Shown here one piece after another: positions 35,634 through 43,898 of a stretch of DNA of 64,000 nt. The stretch spans positions 236,501-300,500 of the forward strand of contig NZ_JACJVJ010000001.1 of NCBI RefSeq assembly GCF_014237875.1, given 5' to 3'. The notes below the pieces were generated by a model. The model did no database searches, was not told the DNA's origin, and was given only the letters and a program-made list of their open reading frames with translations. How positions within the stretch are numbered: the first letter of the stretch is position 1; each line of letters begins with the position of its first letter. The position numbers were made by a program, and so were the translations under genes. Origin of the DNA: Parasphingopyxis marina. Lineage in GTDB: Bacteria; Pseudomonadota; Alphaproteobacteria; Sphingomonadales; Sphingomonadaceae.

Positions 35634-36542
35634 ATGAAATCTTCGACGCTCCCGTCTTTCGCATTGTCGATCGGCGTTATCTGGATCATTGCGTTCGCGC
35701 CCAAAGCAGCGGCAACAACCTTTTTTGAACAGGCGTTTGTCTGTCCGATCGGCGGAGAAGAATTCACGGCGGCCGTCGTCGGCAGCAATACGACTTTCGG
35801 GTCGAGGCCCGATGGCCGGCCCTATAGTCCGCTCCCCGTTTACCCGATCACCGAATGCCCGGGAAACGGTTTCCTGATCTTTCAGGACGAGTGGACGGAT
35901 GAAGAGCTGGCGATTTTGGAGGCCGCCGTCGAAACTCGCGAATATCAGCAGATGCGGGCGGAAGAGACCCCCTATTACCGACTTTGGTGGCTCGCTGGCC
36001 AAGTCGATGCGCCCGCCCATATCCTTGCGCGTCATCTGATGGTGGCGAGCTGGGAAACTGACGGAAATATTGCCAGGAAGACGCGCTATCAGCAGGCCTT
36101 TGCCGATGCGGTGGCCAGTCTCGACCGAACCGCCGAAACCGGAAACTGGTTCTGGCTCTCTTTACGCGCAGCGAATGCGCGGCGCGAACTGGGACAGTTC
36201 GAAGCTGCAGAAACCGAATTTGCGGCGGTCGAGCAGAGCCTCCCCGCCATATCCGAGGAACGCGAACGGGAATATACCGTTGAGTTCCTGACGGTGCAGA
36301 GGCAATTGATTGCCGAGGGAAACGCCGCCTCGGAGCCGGTTACGCTCGTGCCAGCAATGTCGGCCATTTTCCGATGCGTACTGGCCGGCAACGATCTGAC
36401 CGAAAGCGAAGTGCAAGCCTGCCAATCCGACGACGTCCAGGAAGCGATCGCGGGATATACTGCTCGGACATCCGACGGGGCGCGGTTGTCAGGGGTCGAG
36501 GCGATTCGCCATGTGGCGGCACGTAACCAGAACAATCACTAG
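35634..36542 (+). CDS. secreted protein of unknown function, possibly DUF2225-like N-terminus
   Basis: A 302-residue protein. ATG 35634 gives a signal peptide (KSSTLPSFALSIGVIWIIAF, cleavage after AAA). Then comes FVCPIGGEEFTAAVVGSNTT and YPITECPGNGFLIF, a pattern recalling the Cys motifs of DUF2225 proteins but with fewer Cys. Helical TPR-like sequence follows (TGNWFWLSLRAANARRELGQ, QFEAAETEFAAVEQ), with one Cys pair near the C-terminus. Codon choice looks less GC-biased than in neighbours, with many TTT, GAA and ATA codons, so it may have been acquired. No enzyme motif is visible. Confidence 0.7.
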   Translation: MKSSTLPSFALSIGVIWIIAFAPKAAATTFFEQAFVCPIGGEEFTAAVVGSNTTFGSRPDGRPYSPLPVYPITECPGNGFLIFQDEWTDEELAILEAAVETREYQQMRAEETPYYRLWWLAGQVDAPAHILARHLMVASWETDGNIARKTRYQQAFADAVASLDRTAETGNWFWLSLRAANARRELGQFEAAETEFAAVEQSLPAISEEREREYTVEFLTVQRQLIAEGNAASEPVTLVPAMSAIFRCVLAGNDLTESEVQACQSDDVQEAIAGYTARTSDGARLSGVEAIRHVAARNQNNH

Positions 36543-36550
36543 CGAGTTTC

Positions 36551-38203
36551 TTACATCGAGCGAAAGGCGTTGGTGATCGGATAGCGGCGGTCGCGGCCGA
36601 AATTGCGGGCGCCGATCTTGACGCCGGGCGGCGACTGGCGGCGCTTATATTCGGCGATATAGAGCAGTCGCTCGATCCGCTGCACGGTTTCCCGGTCATG
36701 GCCGCGCGCGATGATCTCCTCGCCGCTGACTTCCTCCTCGACCAGCGCCTTCAGGATCGCGTCGAGTATCTCGTATTCGGGCAGCGAATCGGAATCCTTC
36801 TGGTCCTCGCGCAGTTCGGCCGAGGGCGGTTTCGTGATCACATTGCCCGGCATCACCGGCCCTTCGGGGCCCATCGCAAGGCTGGGCCGCGTCTGGTTGC
36901 GGAAATGCGAAAGCGCGAACACGGTGGTCTTATAAACGTCCTTCAGCACCGAATAGCCGCCCGCCATATCGCCATAGATGGTCGCGTAGCCGACCGCCAT
37001 TTCGGACTTGTTGCCGGTGGTCAGCAGCATGTGGCCGAACTTGTTGGAGAGCGCCATCAGGGTGACGCCGCGGATGCGCGACTGGATATTTTCCTCGGTG
37101 ATATCGACATCGGCATCGGCGAAGCTGCCCTCGAGCATCGCGTCGAAACCCTCGACCGCCGGGTTGATCGGGATCGTATCGAGCTTGCAGCCCAGGAGCC
37201 GCGCGCATTCCGCGGCATCGTCGAGGCTTTCCTGGCTGGTGAAGCGCGAGGGCATCATGATGCACCACACCCGGTCCGCGCCCAGCGCATCGACGGCGAC
37301 GGCAGCCGAAAGCGCGCTGTCGATCCCGCCGGACAGGCCGAGCACGACACCGGGGAAACGGTTGCGGTTCACATAATCGCGCAGGCCCACGAGCATCGCA
37401 TGGTAGATATCGGCCGGATTTGCGTCGAGCTGATGCTGCGGCCCGTCCGTGCATTCCCAACCGCGACCGCGCCGCTCCCAGATCGTCGTCGCGATCTCTT
37501 CTTCCCAGTCGGCGAACTGCCAGGCGATATCGCCGTCGGAATTGAGGATGAAGGAAGAGCCGTCGAAGACGATCTCGTCCTGCCCGCCGACCCGGTTGAG
37601 ATAGGCGAGCGGCAGGCCGGTCGTCGCGACGCGCCCCTTGGCGAGCGCGAGGCGGACATCGTCCTTGTCGACCTCATAGGGGCTGCCATTGGGCACGATC
37701 AGCAATTCCGCGCCGCGCTGCGCCAGATGCGCGCAGACGCCGTCGATCCAGATATCCTCGCAGATCGGCACGCCGAGCTTCACCCCGCGAAAATCGATCG
37801 GTTCGGGCAGCGGACCGGCATCGAACAGGCGCAGTTCGTCGAACGTGCCGTAATTGGGCAGTTCGCGCTTGCGGGTGATCGCCGCGACCTCGCCGCCCTC
37901 GAGCAGCGCCATCGCGTTATAGAGCTTGCCCTGTTCGGCGATCGCGGTGCCGACGAGCATCGCCGGCCCGTCCTTGGCGGTGGACTTCGCCATCCGCTGG
38001 AGCTCGGCCCAGGCGCGTTCGATGAGGACGGGCTTCAGCACCAGATCCTCGGGCGGATAGCCGATCAGCTGGAGTTCGGGAAAAACCACCAGATCGGCAT
38101 CCGGGCAATCGGCCCGCACGCCCAGCATCGCATCGGCATTGCCGGGCAAATCGCCCATTACCTGGTTGAGTTGCGCGAAAGCGATGGCGAGCCGGTCGGT
38201 CAT
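36551..38203 (-). CDS. nadE: glutamine-dependent NAD+ synthetase
   Basis: A 550-residue enzyme making NAD from nicotinate adenine dinucleotide. The N-terminal nitrilase-type glutaminase domain shows FPELQLIGYPPEDL (Glu), KRELPNYGTFDE (Lys) and GVPICEDIWID (Cys nucleophile). The C-terminal ATP pyrophosphatase domain has VVLGLSGGIDSALSAAVAVD near residue 290 and MLLTTGNKSEMAVGY. All parts are present, so ammonia can come from glutamine. It converges on the secreted-protein gene with eight bases between stops. Confidence 0.97.
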   Translation of the reverse strand: MTDRLAIAFAQLNQVMGDLPGNADAMLGVRADCPDADLVVFPELQLIGYPPEDLVLKPVLIERAWAELQRMAKSTAKDGPAMLVGTAIAEQGKLYNAMALLEGGEVAAITRKRELPNYGTFDELRLFDAGPLPEPIDFRGVKLGVPICEDIWIDGVCAHLAQRGAELLIVPNGSPYEVDKDDVRLALAKGRVATTGLPLAYLNRVGGQDEIVFDGSSFILNSDGDIAWQFADWEEEIATTIWERRGRGWECTDGPQHQLDANPADIYHAMLVGLRDYVNRNRFPGVVLGLSGGIDSALSAAVAVDALGADRVWCIMMPSRFTSQESLDDAAECARLLGCKLDTIPINPAVEGFDAMLEGSFADADVDITEENIQSRIRGVTLMALSNKFGHMLLTTGNKSEMAVGYATIYGDMAGGYSVLKDVYKTTVFALSHFRNQTRPSLAMGPEGPVMPGNVITKPPSAELREDQKDSDSLPEYEILDAILKALVEEEVSGEEIIARGHDRETVQRIERLLYIAEYKRRQSPPGVKIGARNFGRDRRYPITNAFRSM

Positions 38204-38243
38204 GGCCCGCTCTTAGGCGGAGCCGTCGGTTGCGGCAACGCCT

Positions 38244-38747
38244 TCAGCCGAAGAGCAGGACACCCAACAACCGGCCGGGCACAAAGGTGAAAGCCCCCGC
38301 AACGACCAGCCCGATATAGACGGCCTCCATGGCGCGGCGGTGCCCCCGGACATCGCCGACCCGGATCCGCCAGATCGCCAGCGGAATGGAAATCAATGTC
38401 GTCACCGAAAAGATATGGATGAAGGAAAGGCCGTCGCCGACCCCGAAACTGGCGATCGCCGTGACGACCATCAGCATCGCCCAGATCCGGCCGAGCCTTT
38501 TGTGGAGACGGTCTCCCTTGCGCCGCAACAGCAGATAAGCGCCCAGCGGCAGCGCCGGAAGGAAGGTCGCCAGATGGATGATCAGCGGCAGCGGCAGGTT
38601 CGGCTGCACGGCTTTCGCCTCGCCGGGCCCGAAACTGAGCGCGGTGAGCACCGCGGTCAGCACCGCGATGCCCAGGCCGATCGTCAGGACGGGGACGATG
38701 CCGAGCCCCGATGCGGCGGCGATTTTCGAGTCTTCGATGGTGGTCAT
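38244..38747 (-). CDS. DUF2306-type membrane protein
   Basis: A 167-residue protein with four to five hydrophobic helices (VLTIGLGIAVLTAVLTALSF, LIIHLATFLPALPLGAYLLL, IWAMLMVVTAIASFGVGDGL, VYIGLVVAGAFTFVPGRLLG). The pattern GDRLHKRLGRIWA after the second helix and RGHRRAMEAVYIGLV near the end matches DUF2306 proteins, whose His-Lys and His-Arg motifs are conserved. Function unknown. It is divergent from the LytTR regulator, which may control it. Confidence 0.85.
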   Translation of the reverse strand: MTTIEDSKIAAASGLGIVPVLTIGLGIAVLTAVLTALSFGPGEAKAVQPNLPLPLIIHLATFLPALPLGAYLLLRRKGDRLHKRLGRIWAMLMVVTAIASFGVGDGLSFIHIFSVTTLISIPLAIWRIRVGDVRGHRRAMEAVYIGLVVAGAFTFVPGRLLGVLLFG

Positions 38748-38900
38748 GGCCGGTCTTTCCGTTCGCGATTGCGGTGTCCGGCCCCTTGTGCCGGGCTGCC
38801 GATGGCGGGCAATGCGAACTGCGTCAGGGGCGCATTTTCTTCGCCAAAGCCGCCGATTTGCGCTACTTGCCCATTCACGAAGCGCGAAAGGAACAGGGGG

Positions 38901-39719
38901 ATGATGTCCTGGCGGCGGCTGGCCATCGAAATTTTCATCATCGTGGCGATCAGCGCGCTGCTCGGCGCGATCGGCCCTTTCGGCACGTCCGTCCTGCCCC
39001 TGCCGGTCCGGCTTCTCTACTGGATCGGGGTCGCGCTGGTCGGTTATATCTTCTACCGGCCGGTGCTTGCGGTCGCCCGCTGGCTTTCGGAAGAAACCGC
39101 CATTCCGCTCTGGCTGGCGCTTGTTCTCGCCGCCGCCCTGGCGTCGCTGCCGCTGACCTTCGTCGTCGGTTTCGTCTTCTCCGGAATGCGGAGCGAGGGC
39201 TTTTCCGGGCTACGCTATAACCCGGCGATTTTCGGCGACGCCTTCCCATTGCTCTATCTGCAGGTCTTCGGGATCGGCATCGCGATCCAGATCGCCATGC
39301 GGCTGCTGTTCGGCGATGTCCGGGCCGAGAATAGCGAGCCAGCCCTGCCGCCTCCGGCGCCGCGCACGCCGCTCGACATCAACGAGCTGGCATTCGCCGG
39401 ACGCCCCGACGCCGCCTTCTTCCGCCGCCTGCCTCCCGAACTCGGCAACCATCTGGTCTGCCTCGAAATGCAGGATCACTATGTGAAAGCCCATACGCTG
39501 AAGGGGAGCACGATGCTGCTGATGCGGCTCAAGGATGCCATCGCCGAGCTGGGCGGGCTGGAAGGCATGCAGGTCCATCGCAGCTGGTGGGTCGCGCGCA
39601 GCGAAGTGCGCGCGATCCGGCGCGAGGGACGCAATATCCGGCTGGAGCTCGCCAACGGCATCCTCGCCCCGGTTTCGCGCAACCGGCAGGAGGCGCTGAA
39701 GCGCGAAGGCTGGCTGTGA
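38901..39719 (+). CDS. membrane-anchored LytTR-family DNA-binding regulator
   Basis: A 272-residue protein. The N-terminal 150 residues form about four helices (AIEIFIIVAISALLGAIGPF, VRLLYWIGVALVGYIFYRPV, LWLALVLAAALASLPLTFVV, LLYLQVFGIGIAIQIAMRLL). The C-terminus is a LytTR domain: LVCLEMQDHYVKAHTLKGST, LKDAIAELGGLEGMQVHRSW, and WVARSEVRAIRREGRNIRLE. Such proteins bind DNA directly from the membrane and sense an unknown signal. Start ATG 38901 follows AAAGGAACAGGGGG. Divergent from the DUF2306 gene, with 153 bases between. Confidence 0.88.
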   Translation: MMSWRRLAIEIFIIVAISALLGAIGPFGTSVLPLPVRLLYWIGVALVGYIFYRPVLAVARWLSEETAIPLWLALVLAAALASLPLTFVVGFVFSGMRSEGFSGLRYNPAIFGDAFPLLYLQVFGIGIAIQIAMRLLFGDVRAENSEPALPPPAPRTPLDINELAFAGRPDAAFFRRLPPELGNHLVCLEMQDHYVKAHTLKGSTMLLMRLKDAIAELGGLEGMQVHRSWWVARSEVRAIRREGRNIRLELANGILAPVSRNRQEALKREGWL

Positions 39720-39733
39720 CGCTTTCTCGCCGC

Positions 39734-39796
39734 GCTATCCCCTAAATGCGGGGTTGATCCTGTTCCGTTTTTTTCGGACAGGCCCTAAGGATAGCC
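39734..39796 (+). other. nested inverted repeats upstream of prs
   Basis: GCTATCC (39734-39740) and GGATAGC (39789-39795) enclose two more stems: CCCC/GGGG (39739-39742 with 39750-39753) and CCTGTTCCG (39759-39767) with CGGACAGG (39775-39782) around a run of seven T. The T-run is in the loop, so this is not a usual terminator. It may be a structured prs leader or the end of the LytTR transcript. Confidence 0.4.
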
Positions 39797-39815
39797 GCAA
39801 AGGGGACAAGCGTTC

Positions 39816-40751
39816 ATGAAATTGTTGTCGGGCAATTCCAACCTGCCGTTGGCCAGTGCGATCTCGCAATATCTGGAGATTCCGCTCACCGAGGCCAATG
39901 TCCGCCGGTTTGCCGATGAGGAAATCTTCGTCGAGATCCTGGAAAATGTGCGCGGCGAGGATGTCTTCGTCGTCCAGTCGACAAGCTATCCCGCGAACGA
40001 CAATCTGATGGAATTGCTGATCGTCATCGATGCGCTCAAACGCGCCTCGGCCAAGCGGATCACCGCCGTCATGCCCTATTTCGGCTATGCCCGGCAGGAC
40101 CGCAAACCCGGCCCCCGTACGCCGATTTCTTCCAAACTCGTCGCCAACCTGATCACCGTCGCCGGCGCCAACCGCGTGCTGACCATGGATCTGCATGCCG
40201 GCCAGATTCAGGGCTTCTTCGATATCCCGACCGACAATCTCTATGGCGCGCCGGTGATGGCGGCGGACATATCCGCGCGCTTTTCGAGCAAGGACATCAC
40301 GGTCGTCTCGCCCGATGTCGGCGGCGTCGTCCGCGCCCGTGCGCTGGCCAAGCGGCTCGACAATGCGCCGCTGGCGATCATCGACAAACGCCGCGAACGG
40401 CCCGGCGAATCGGAAGTCATGAACATCATCGGCAATGTCGAGGGGCGCTTCTGCATCATCGTCGACGATATCGTCGATTCGGCCGGAACGCTGTGCAACG
40501 CCGCCGCGGCGATGAAGGAGGCCGGCGCGGAAGAAGTCGTCGCTTATTGCACCCATGGCGTCCTTTCCGGCGGCGCGGTCGCACGGGTCGACGGATCGGT
40601 GATGAAGGAACTGGTGATCACCGATTCGATCGGCAATCACGATGCGATCGCCGAATCGGCCAATATCCGGCACCTCCCCATCGCCCCGCTGTTCGCCGAA
40701 GCGATCCGCCGCATCGCCGACGAAAGCTCGGTTTCGAGTCTGTTCGACTAG
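39816..40751 (+). CDS. prs: ribose-phosphate pyrophosphokinase (PRPP synthetase)
   Basis: A 311-residue enzyme making PRPP from ribose 5-phosphate and ATP for nucleotide, His and NAD synthesis. Motifs: [32 protein letters not shown] (catalytic loop region), [18 protein letters not shown], and the PRPP-binding [17 protein letters not shown]. The ATG has AGGGGAC upstream. The cupin and hisN genes follow closely on the same strand. A structured region precedes it. Confidence 0.97.
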   Translation: MKLLSGNSNLPLASAISQYLEIPLTEANVRRFADEEIFVEILENVRGEDVFVVQSTSYPANDNLMELLIVIDALKRASAKRITAVMPYFGYARQDRKPGPRTPISSKLVANLITVAGANRVLTMDLHAGQIQGFFDIPTDNLYGAPVMAADISARFSSKDITVVSPDVGGVVRARALAKRLDNAPLAIIDKRRERPGESEVMNIIGNVEGRFCIIVDDIVDSAGTLCNAAAAMKEAGAEEVVAYCTHGVLSGGAVARVDGSVMKELVITDSIGNHDAIAESANIRHLPIAPLFAEAIRRIADESSVSSLFD

Positions 40752-40776
40752 CGCCAGCCGTGATACCGGCGAACGC

Positions 40777-41172
40777 GTGAAAGCCGATTTGTTCACCCAT
40801 CCCCTGCATCTCGGCCTCGGCGCGACCGCCGTGCCGCAGCCTGCATTCACCGGCATGGACTGGTATGCCGATTATGGCACGCGCAATGCCGGCGACGGCA
40901 AGGAAGGCCGGCTCGTCAGCATGCACCGCTTTTCCGAAAACTGGGATGTGTGGGAAATGCACCCGGTTGGCGACGAGGCCGTGATCTGCCTGGAAGGCGC
41001 GATGACCCTGCATCAGGAATTGGCGGACGGCGGCACGGCGACGGTCACGCTCGGCCCGGGCGAATATACGGTCAATCCGCCCGGATGCTGGCACACGGCG
41101 GATGTCGAAGGGAATGCGACGGCGCTGTTCATCACCGCCGGCGAAGGCACGGAGCATCGGCCGCGACCATGA
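40777..41172 (+). CDS. cupin-domain protein
   Basis: The 131-residue protein starts at GTG 40777 (VKADLFTHPLHLG), 26 bases after prs; nothing better is in frame close by. The single cupin barrel is seen in WDVWEMHPVGDEAVICLEGA and LGPGEYTVNPPGCWHTADVE, whose His and Glu could hold a metal. It resembles small cupins of unknown role. Its stop overlaps the hisN start (ATGA), so the two genes are coupled. Confidence 0.8.
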   Translation: MKADLFTHPLHLGLGATAVPQPAFTGMDWYADYGTRNAGDGKEGRLVSMHRFSENWDVWEMHPVGDEAVICLEGAMTLHQELADGGTATVTLGPGEYTVNPPGCWHTADVEGNATALFITAGEGTEHRPRP

Positions 41173-41960
41173 CCCCCAAGGATATCGATCTGGCAAACCG
41201 CCTCGCCGAAGCGGCGGGCGAAGCGATCCGGCCTTTTTTCCGCGCCGCGTTCACGCTCGAGGACAAGGCGGACGCGACCCCGGTGACCGAGGCCGACAAG
41301 GCCGCCGAAACCGCGATTCGTGCGATCCTGGAAAAGGAACGCCCCGAGGACGGCATTGTCGGCGAGGAATATGGCGCGGTCCGCCAAGGCGCGGCGCGGC
41401 AATGGATACTCGATCCGATCGACGGCACGACCAGCTTTATCGCCGGGCGCCCCATCTTCGGCACGCTGATCGCGCTGTTGCAGGATGGCTGGCCGGTACT
41501 CGGCATCATCGACCAACCGATCGCCCGCGAACGCTGGGTCGGCGCGATCGGCGCGGCGACGACCTTCAACGGAGAGCCCGTCCGCACGCGACCGTGCCGC
41601 GCGCTCGCCCAGGCTTCGCTCGCGACGACCAGCCCGCACGCCTTCGATTCGCACGAGGGCGAACATTTCCTGCATCTCGCCGGCAAGGTCGCGCCGCGCC
41701 GCATCATCTATGGCGGCGATTGCTATAATTACGGGCTCGTCGCCTCGGGCCATATCGACATCGTCGTCGAGGCCAATCTCGCGCTTCACGATTTTGCCGC
41801 CCTCGCCCCTATCATCGAGGGCGCAGGCGGGCAGATGGCGGACTGGAACGGCGAACCGCTATCGGGCGACACCGACGGCCGCGTCATCGCGCTCGGCGAT
41901 CCCGCGCGGCTCGACGATGTGCTCGAGGCGCTCCATGCGGATCACGGGCACCGGCATTAG
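41169..41960 (+). CDS. hisN: inositol monophosphatase family protein, probable histidinol-phosphatase
   Basis: A 263-residue Mg-dependent phosphatase. Metal motifs are GIVGEEYG, WILDPIDGTTSFIAGRPIFG and LALHDFAALAPIIEGAGG. The sequence around GRPIFGTLIALL and GGDCYNYGLVASGHIDIVVE resembles the HisN group of alpha- and actinobacteria, in which this fold removes phosphate from histidinol phosphate. The subgroup call is inferred; inositol phosphatase is the alternative. It is coupled to the cupin gene and followed by the rpmI promoter. Confidence 0.85.
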   Translation: MTPKDIDLANRLAEAAGEAIRPFFRAAFTLEDKADATPVTEADKAAETAIRAILEKERPEDGIVGEEYGAVRQGAARQWILDPIDGTTSFIAGRPIFGTLIALLQDGWPVLGIIDQPIARERWVGAIGAATTFNGEPVRTRPCRALAQASLATTSPHAFDSHEGEHFLHLAGKVAPRRIIYGGDCYNYGLVASGHIDIVVEANLALHDFAALAPIIEGAGGQMADWNGEPLSGDTDGRVIALGDPARLDDVLEALHADHGHRH

Positions 41961-41972
41961 GCGCAAAAACCG

Positions 41973-42000
41973 TTGCCTTTGAGGGGCCGCATCGTTATAC
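41973..42000 (+). promoter_or_regulatory. promoter of rpmI-rplT
   Basis: TTGCCT (41973-41978) and TTATAC (41995-42000) are spaced by 16 bases and give a transcript with a leader of about 80 bases before rpmI. A long leader is common for autoregulated ribosomal-protein operons, but I see no clear L20-binding mimic. Confidence 0.55.
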
Positions 42001-42090
42001 GCGCCGACTTCCAACGATTTCGAAGGAACTGTCCGGCCAGTATGGGCTGCCGAGGCCGTTCGCAGATCGTCAGACTTTAAGGAGACGAAA

Positions 42091-42297
42091 ATGCCCAAGC
42101 TGAAGACCAAGAGCGGTGTGAAGAAGCGCTTCAAGATCACCGCAACAGGCAAGGTTTTGCACGGCGTCGCAGGTAAGCGGCACCGGCTGATCAGCCATAA
42201 TTCGAAATATATCCGCCAGAATCGCGGCACCACCCAAGTGGCCGACGCCGATGCGAAAACGGTCAAAAAATGGGCGCCCTACGGGCTGAGGAAATAG
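42091..42297 (+). CDS. rpmI: 50S ribosomal protein L35 (bL35)
   Basis: A 68-residue, very basic protein matching bL35 over its full length: [20 protein letters not shown] at the start and KHR-type residues in [27 protein letters not shown] precedes the ATG. rplT follows after four bases, the universal rpmI-rplT order. Confidence 0.97.
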   Translation: MPKLKTKSGVKKRFKITATGKVLHGVAGKRHRLISHNSKYIRQNRGTTQVADADAKTVKKWAPYGLRK

Positions 42298-42301
42298 CGA
42301 T

Positions 42302-42664
42302 ATGGCACGCATCAAACGCGGGACGACCACGAAGGCCCGCCACAAAAACCTTCTGAAACAGGCCAAGGGCTATTGGGGCCGCCGCAAGAACACCGTTCGC
42401 GTGGCGCGCCAGGCAGTCGAAAAAGCCGGGCAGTACGCCTATCGCGACCGCAAGGTGAACAAGCGCAATTTCCGTGCGCTCTGGATCCAGCGGATCAACG
42501 CGGCGGTGCGCGCCGAGGATCTGACCTATGCGCGCTTCATGCACGGGCTGAAGCTCGCCGAGATCGAACTCGACCGCAAGGTGCTCGCCGATCTCGCGAT
42601 GAACGAGCCGGAGGCGTTTAGCGCCGTCGTTGCCCAGAGCAAGGATGCGCTCGCTAAAGCCTGA
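42302..42664 (+). CDS. rplT: 50S ribosomal protein L20 (bL20)
   Basis: A 120-residue bL20 with the hallmark start [20 protein letters not shown], the basic helix [20 protein letters not shown], and the globular C-terminus [20 protein letters not shown]. In other bacteria L20 represses its own operon. A terminator-like hairpin follows before pheS. Confidence 0.97.
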   Translation: MARIKRGTTTKARHKNLLKQAKGYWGRRKNTVRVARQAVEKAGQYAYRDRKVNKRNFRALWIQRINAAVRAEDLTYARFMHGLKLAEIELDRKVLADLAMNEPEAFSAVVAQSKDALAKA

Positions 42665-42712
42665 GGCTGCGACACAAGAAACCCGGTAGCACCACCGGAA
42701 TTTCGCATTATG

Positions 42713-42755
42713 AAAGGGCGCGCGGAGCTACAGGCTCCCCGCGCCCTTTTGTGTT
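42713..42755 (+). terminator. terminator between rplT and pheS
   Basis: AAAGGGCGCG with the following GGAGC arm (42713-42728) pairs, with one mismatch, with GCTCCCCGCGCCCTTT (42734-42749). TTTTGTGTTTT continues after the stem. It should separate or attenuate the ribosomal-protein and pheST transcripts. It could also act as a Phe-independent attenuator, since no leader peptide is seen here. Confidence 0.8.
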
Positions 42756-42782
42756 TTCAGCCAGCACCCCCTACCGGACCCC

Positions 42783-43898
42783 ATGACCATGACAGAACAA
42801 GAACCCGATCTGGAGCAGCTGGAAACCGACCTGCTCGCCGCGCTCGAAACCACGGCGGGGCTCGACGGGCTCGATGCGGTCCGCGTCCATGCGCTCGGCA
42901 AGAATGGCGTAATCACGGGGCTGCTGAAAACGCTGGGCGGCATGACCCCCGAACAGCGGCAGGTCGAAGGCCCGAAGATCAACGGCCTGCGTTCGCGGCT
43001 TGCCGATGCCATCGCGGCAAAGAAGGCCGCGCTCGAAACCGCCGACCTCGACGCCCGGCTCGCTTCCGAAACGCTCGACCTGTCGCTGCCGCCGGCCGCC
43101 GCCCCGCAAGGCACCGTCCACCCGGTTTCCCAGGTGATGGACGAGCTGGCCGAGATCTTCGCCGATCTCGGCTTCGCGGTCGCGACGGGCCCGGAGATCG
43201 AGGATGACTGGCACAATTTCACCGCGCTCAACATCCCCGCGAGCCATCCCGCGCGGGCGATGCACGACACATTCTATTTCCCGGAAAACCAGCAGCGCGA
43301 TGGCAAACCGACCCTGCTGCGCACCCACACCTCTCCGGTCCAGATCCGCACCATGACCTCGCAAGAGCCGCCGATCCGGATCATCGCGCCCGGCCGCACC
43401 TATCGCAGCGACAGCGACGCGACCCACACGCCGATGTTCCACCAGGTCGAGGGCCTCGTCATCGACCGCGACATCCATATGGGCCATCTCAAATGGACGC
43501 TGGAAACCTTCGTGAAGGCGTTTTTCGAGCGCGACGATATCGTCCTGCGCTTCCGCCCCAGCTATTTTCCCTTCACCGAGCCCTCGGCCGAAGTCGATGT
43601 CGGCTATAGCCTCGAAAACGGCCGGCGGATCATCGGCGGCGATCCGAACGCCGAAGAAGGCGGCTGGATGGAAATTCTGGGCTCCGGCATGGTCAACCGC
43701 CATGTCATCGAAGCCTGCGGGCTCGACCCCGACGAATGGCAGGGCTTCGCCTTTGGCTGCGGCATCGACCGGCTCGCCATGCTCAAATACGGGATGGACG
43801 ATCTGCGGGCGTTCTTCGACGGCGATCTGCGCTGGCTCCGCCATTACGGCTTCTCGGCGCTCGACGTGCCGACGCTCAGCGAGGGAGTCGGCCGATGA
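42783..43898 (+). CDS. pheS: phenylalanine--tRNA ligase, alpha subunit
   Basis: The 371-residue catalytic subunit of the alpha2beta2 enzyme. An N-terminal coiled-coil arm leads to the class II core: [69 protein letters not shown] and the final [19 protein letters not shown]. The start used (MTMTEQEPD) is three codons before a second ATG; the ribosome site is weak. Its stop overlaps pheT by four bases. Confidence 0.97.
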   Translation: MTMTEQEPDLEQLETDLLAALETTAGLDGLDAVRVHALGKNGVITGLLKTLGGMTPEQRQVEGPKINGLRSRLADAIAAKKAALETADLDARLASETLDLSLPPAAAPQGTVHPVSQVMDELAEIFADLGFAVATGPEIEDDWHNFTALNIPASHPARAMHDTFYFPENQQRDGKPTLLRTHTSPVQIRTMTSQEPPIRIIAPGRTYRSDSDATHTPMFHQVEGLVIDRDIHMGHLKWTLETFVKAFFERDDIVLRFRPSYFPFTEPSAEVDVGYSLENGRRIIGGDPNAEEGGWMEILGSGMVNRHVIEACGLDPDEWQGFAFGCGIDRLAMLKYGMDDLRAFFDGDLRWLRHYGFSALDVPTLSEGVGR

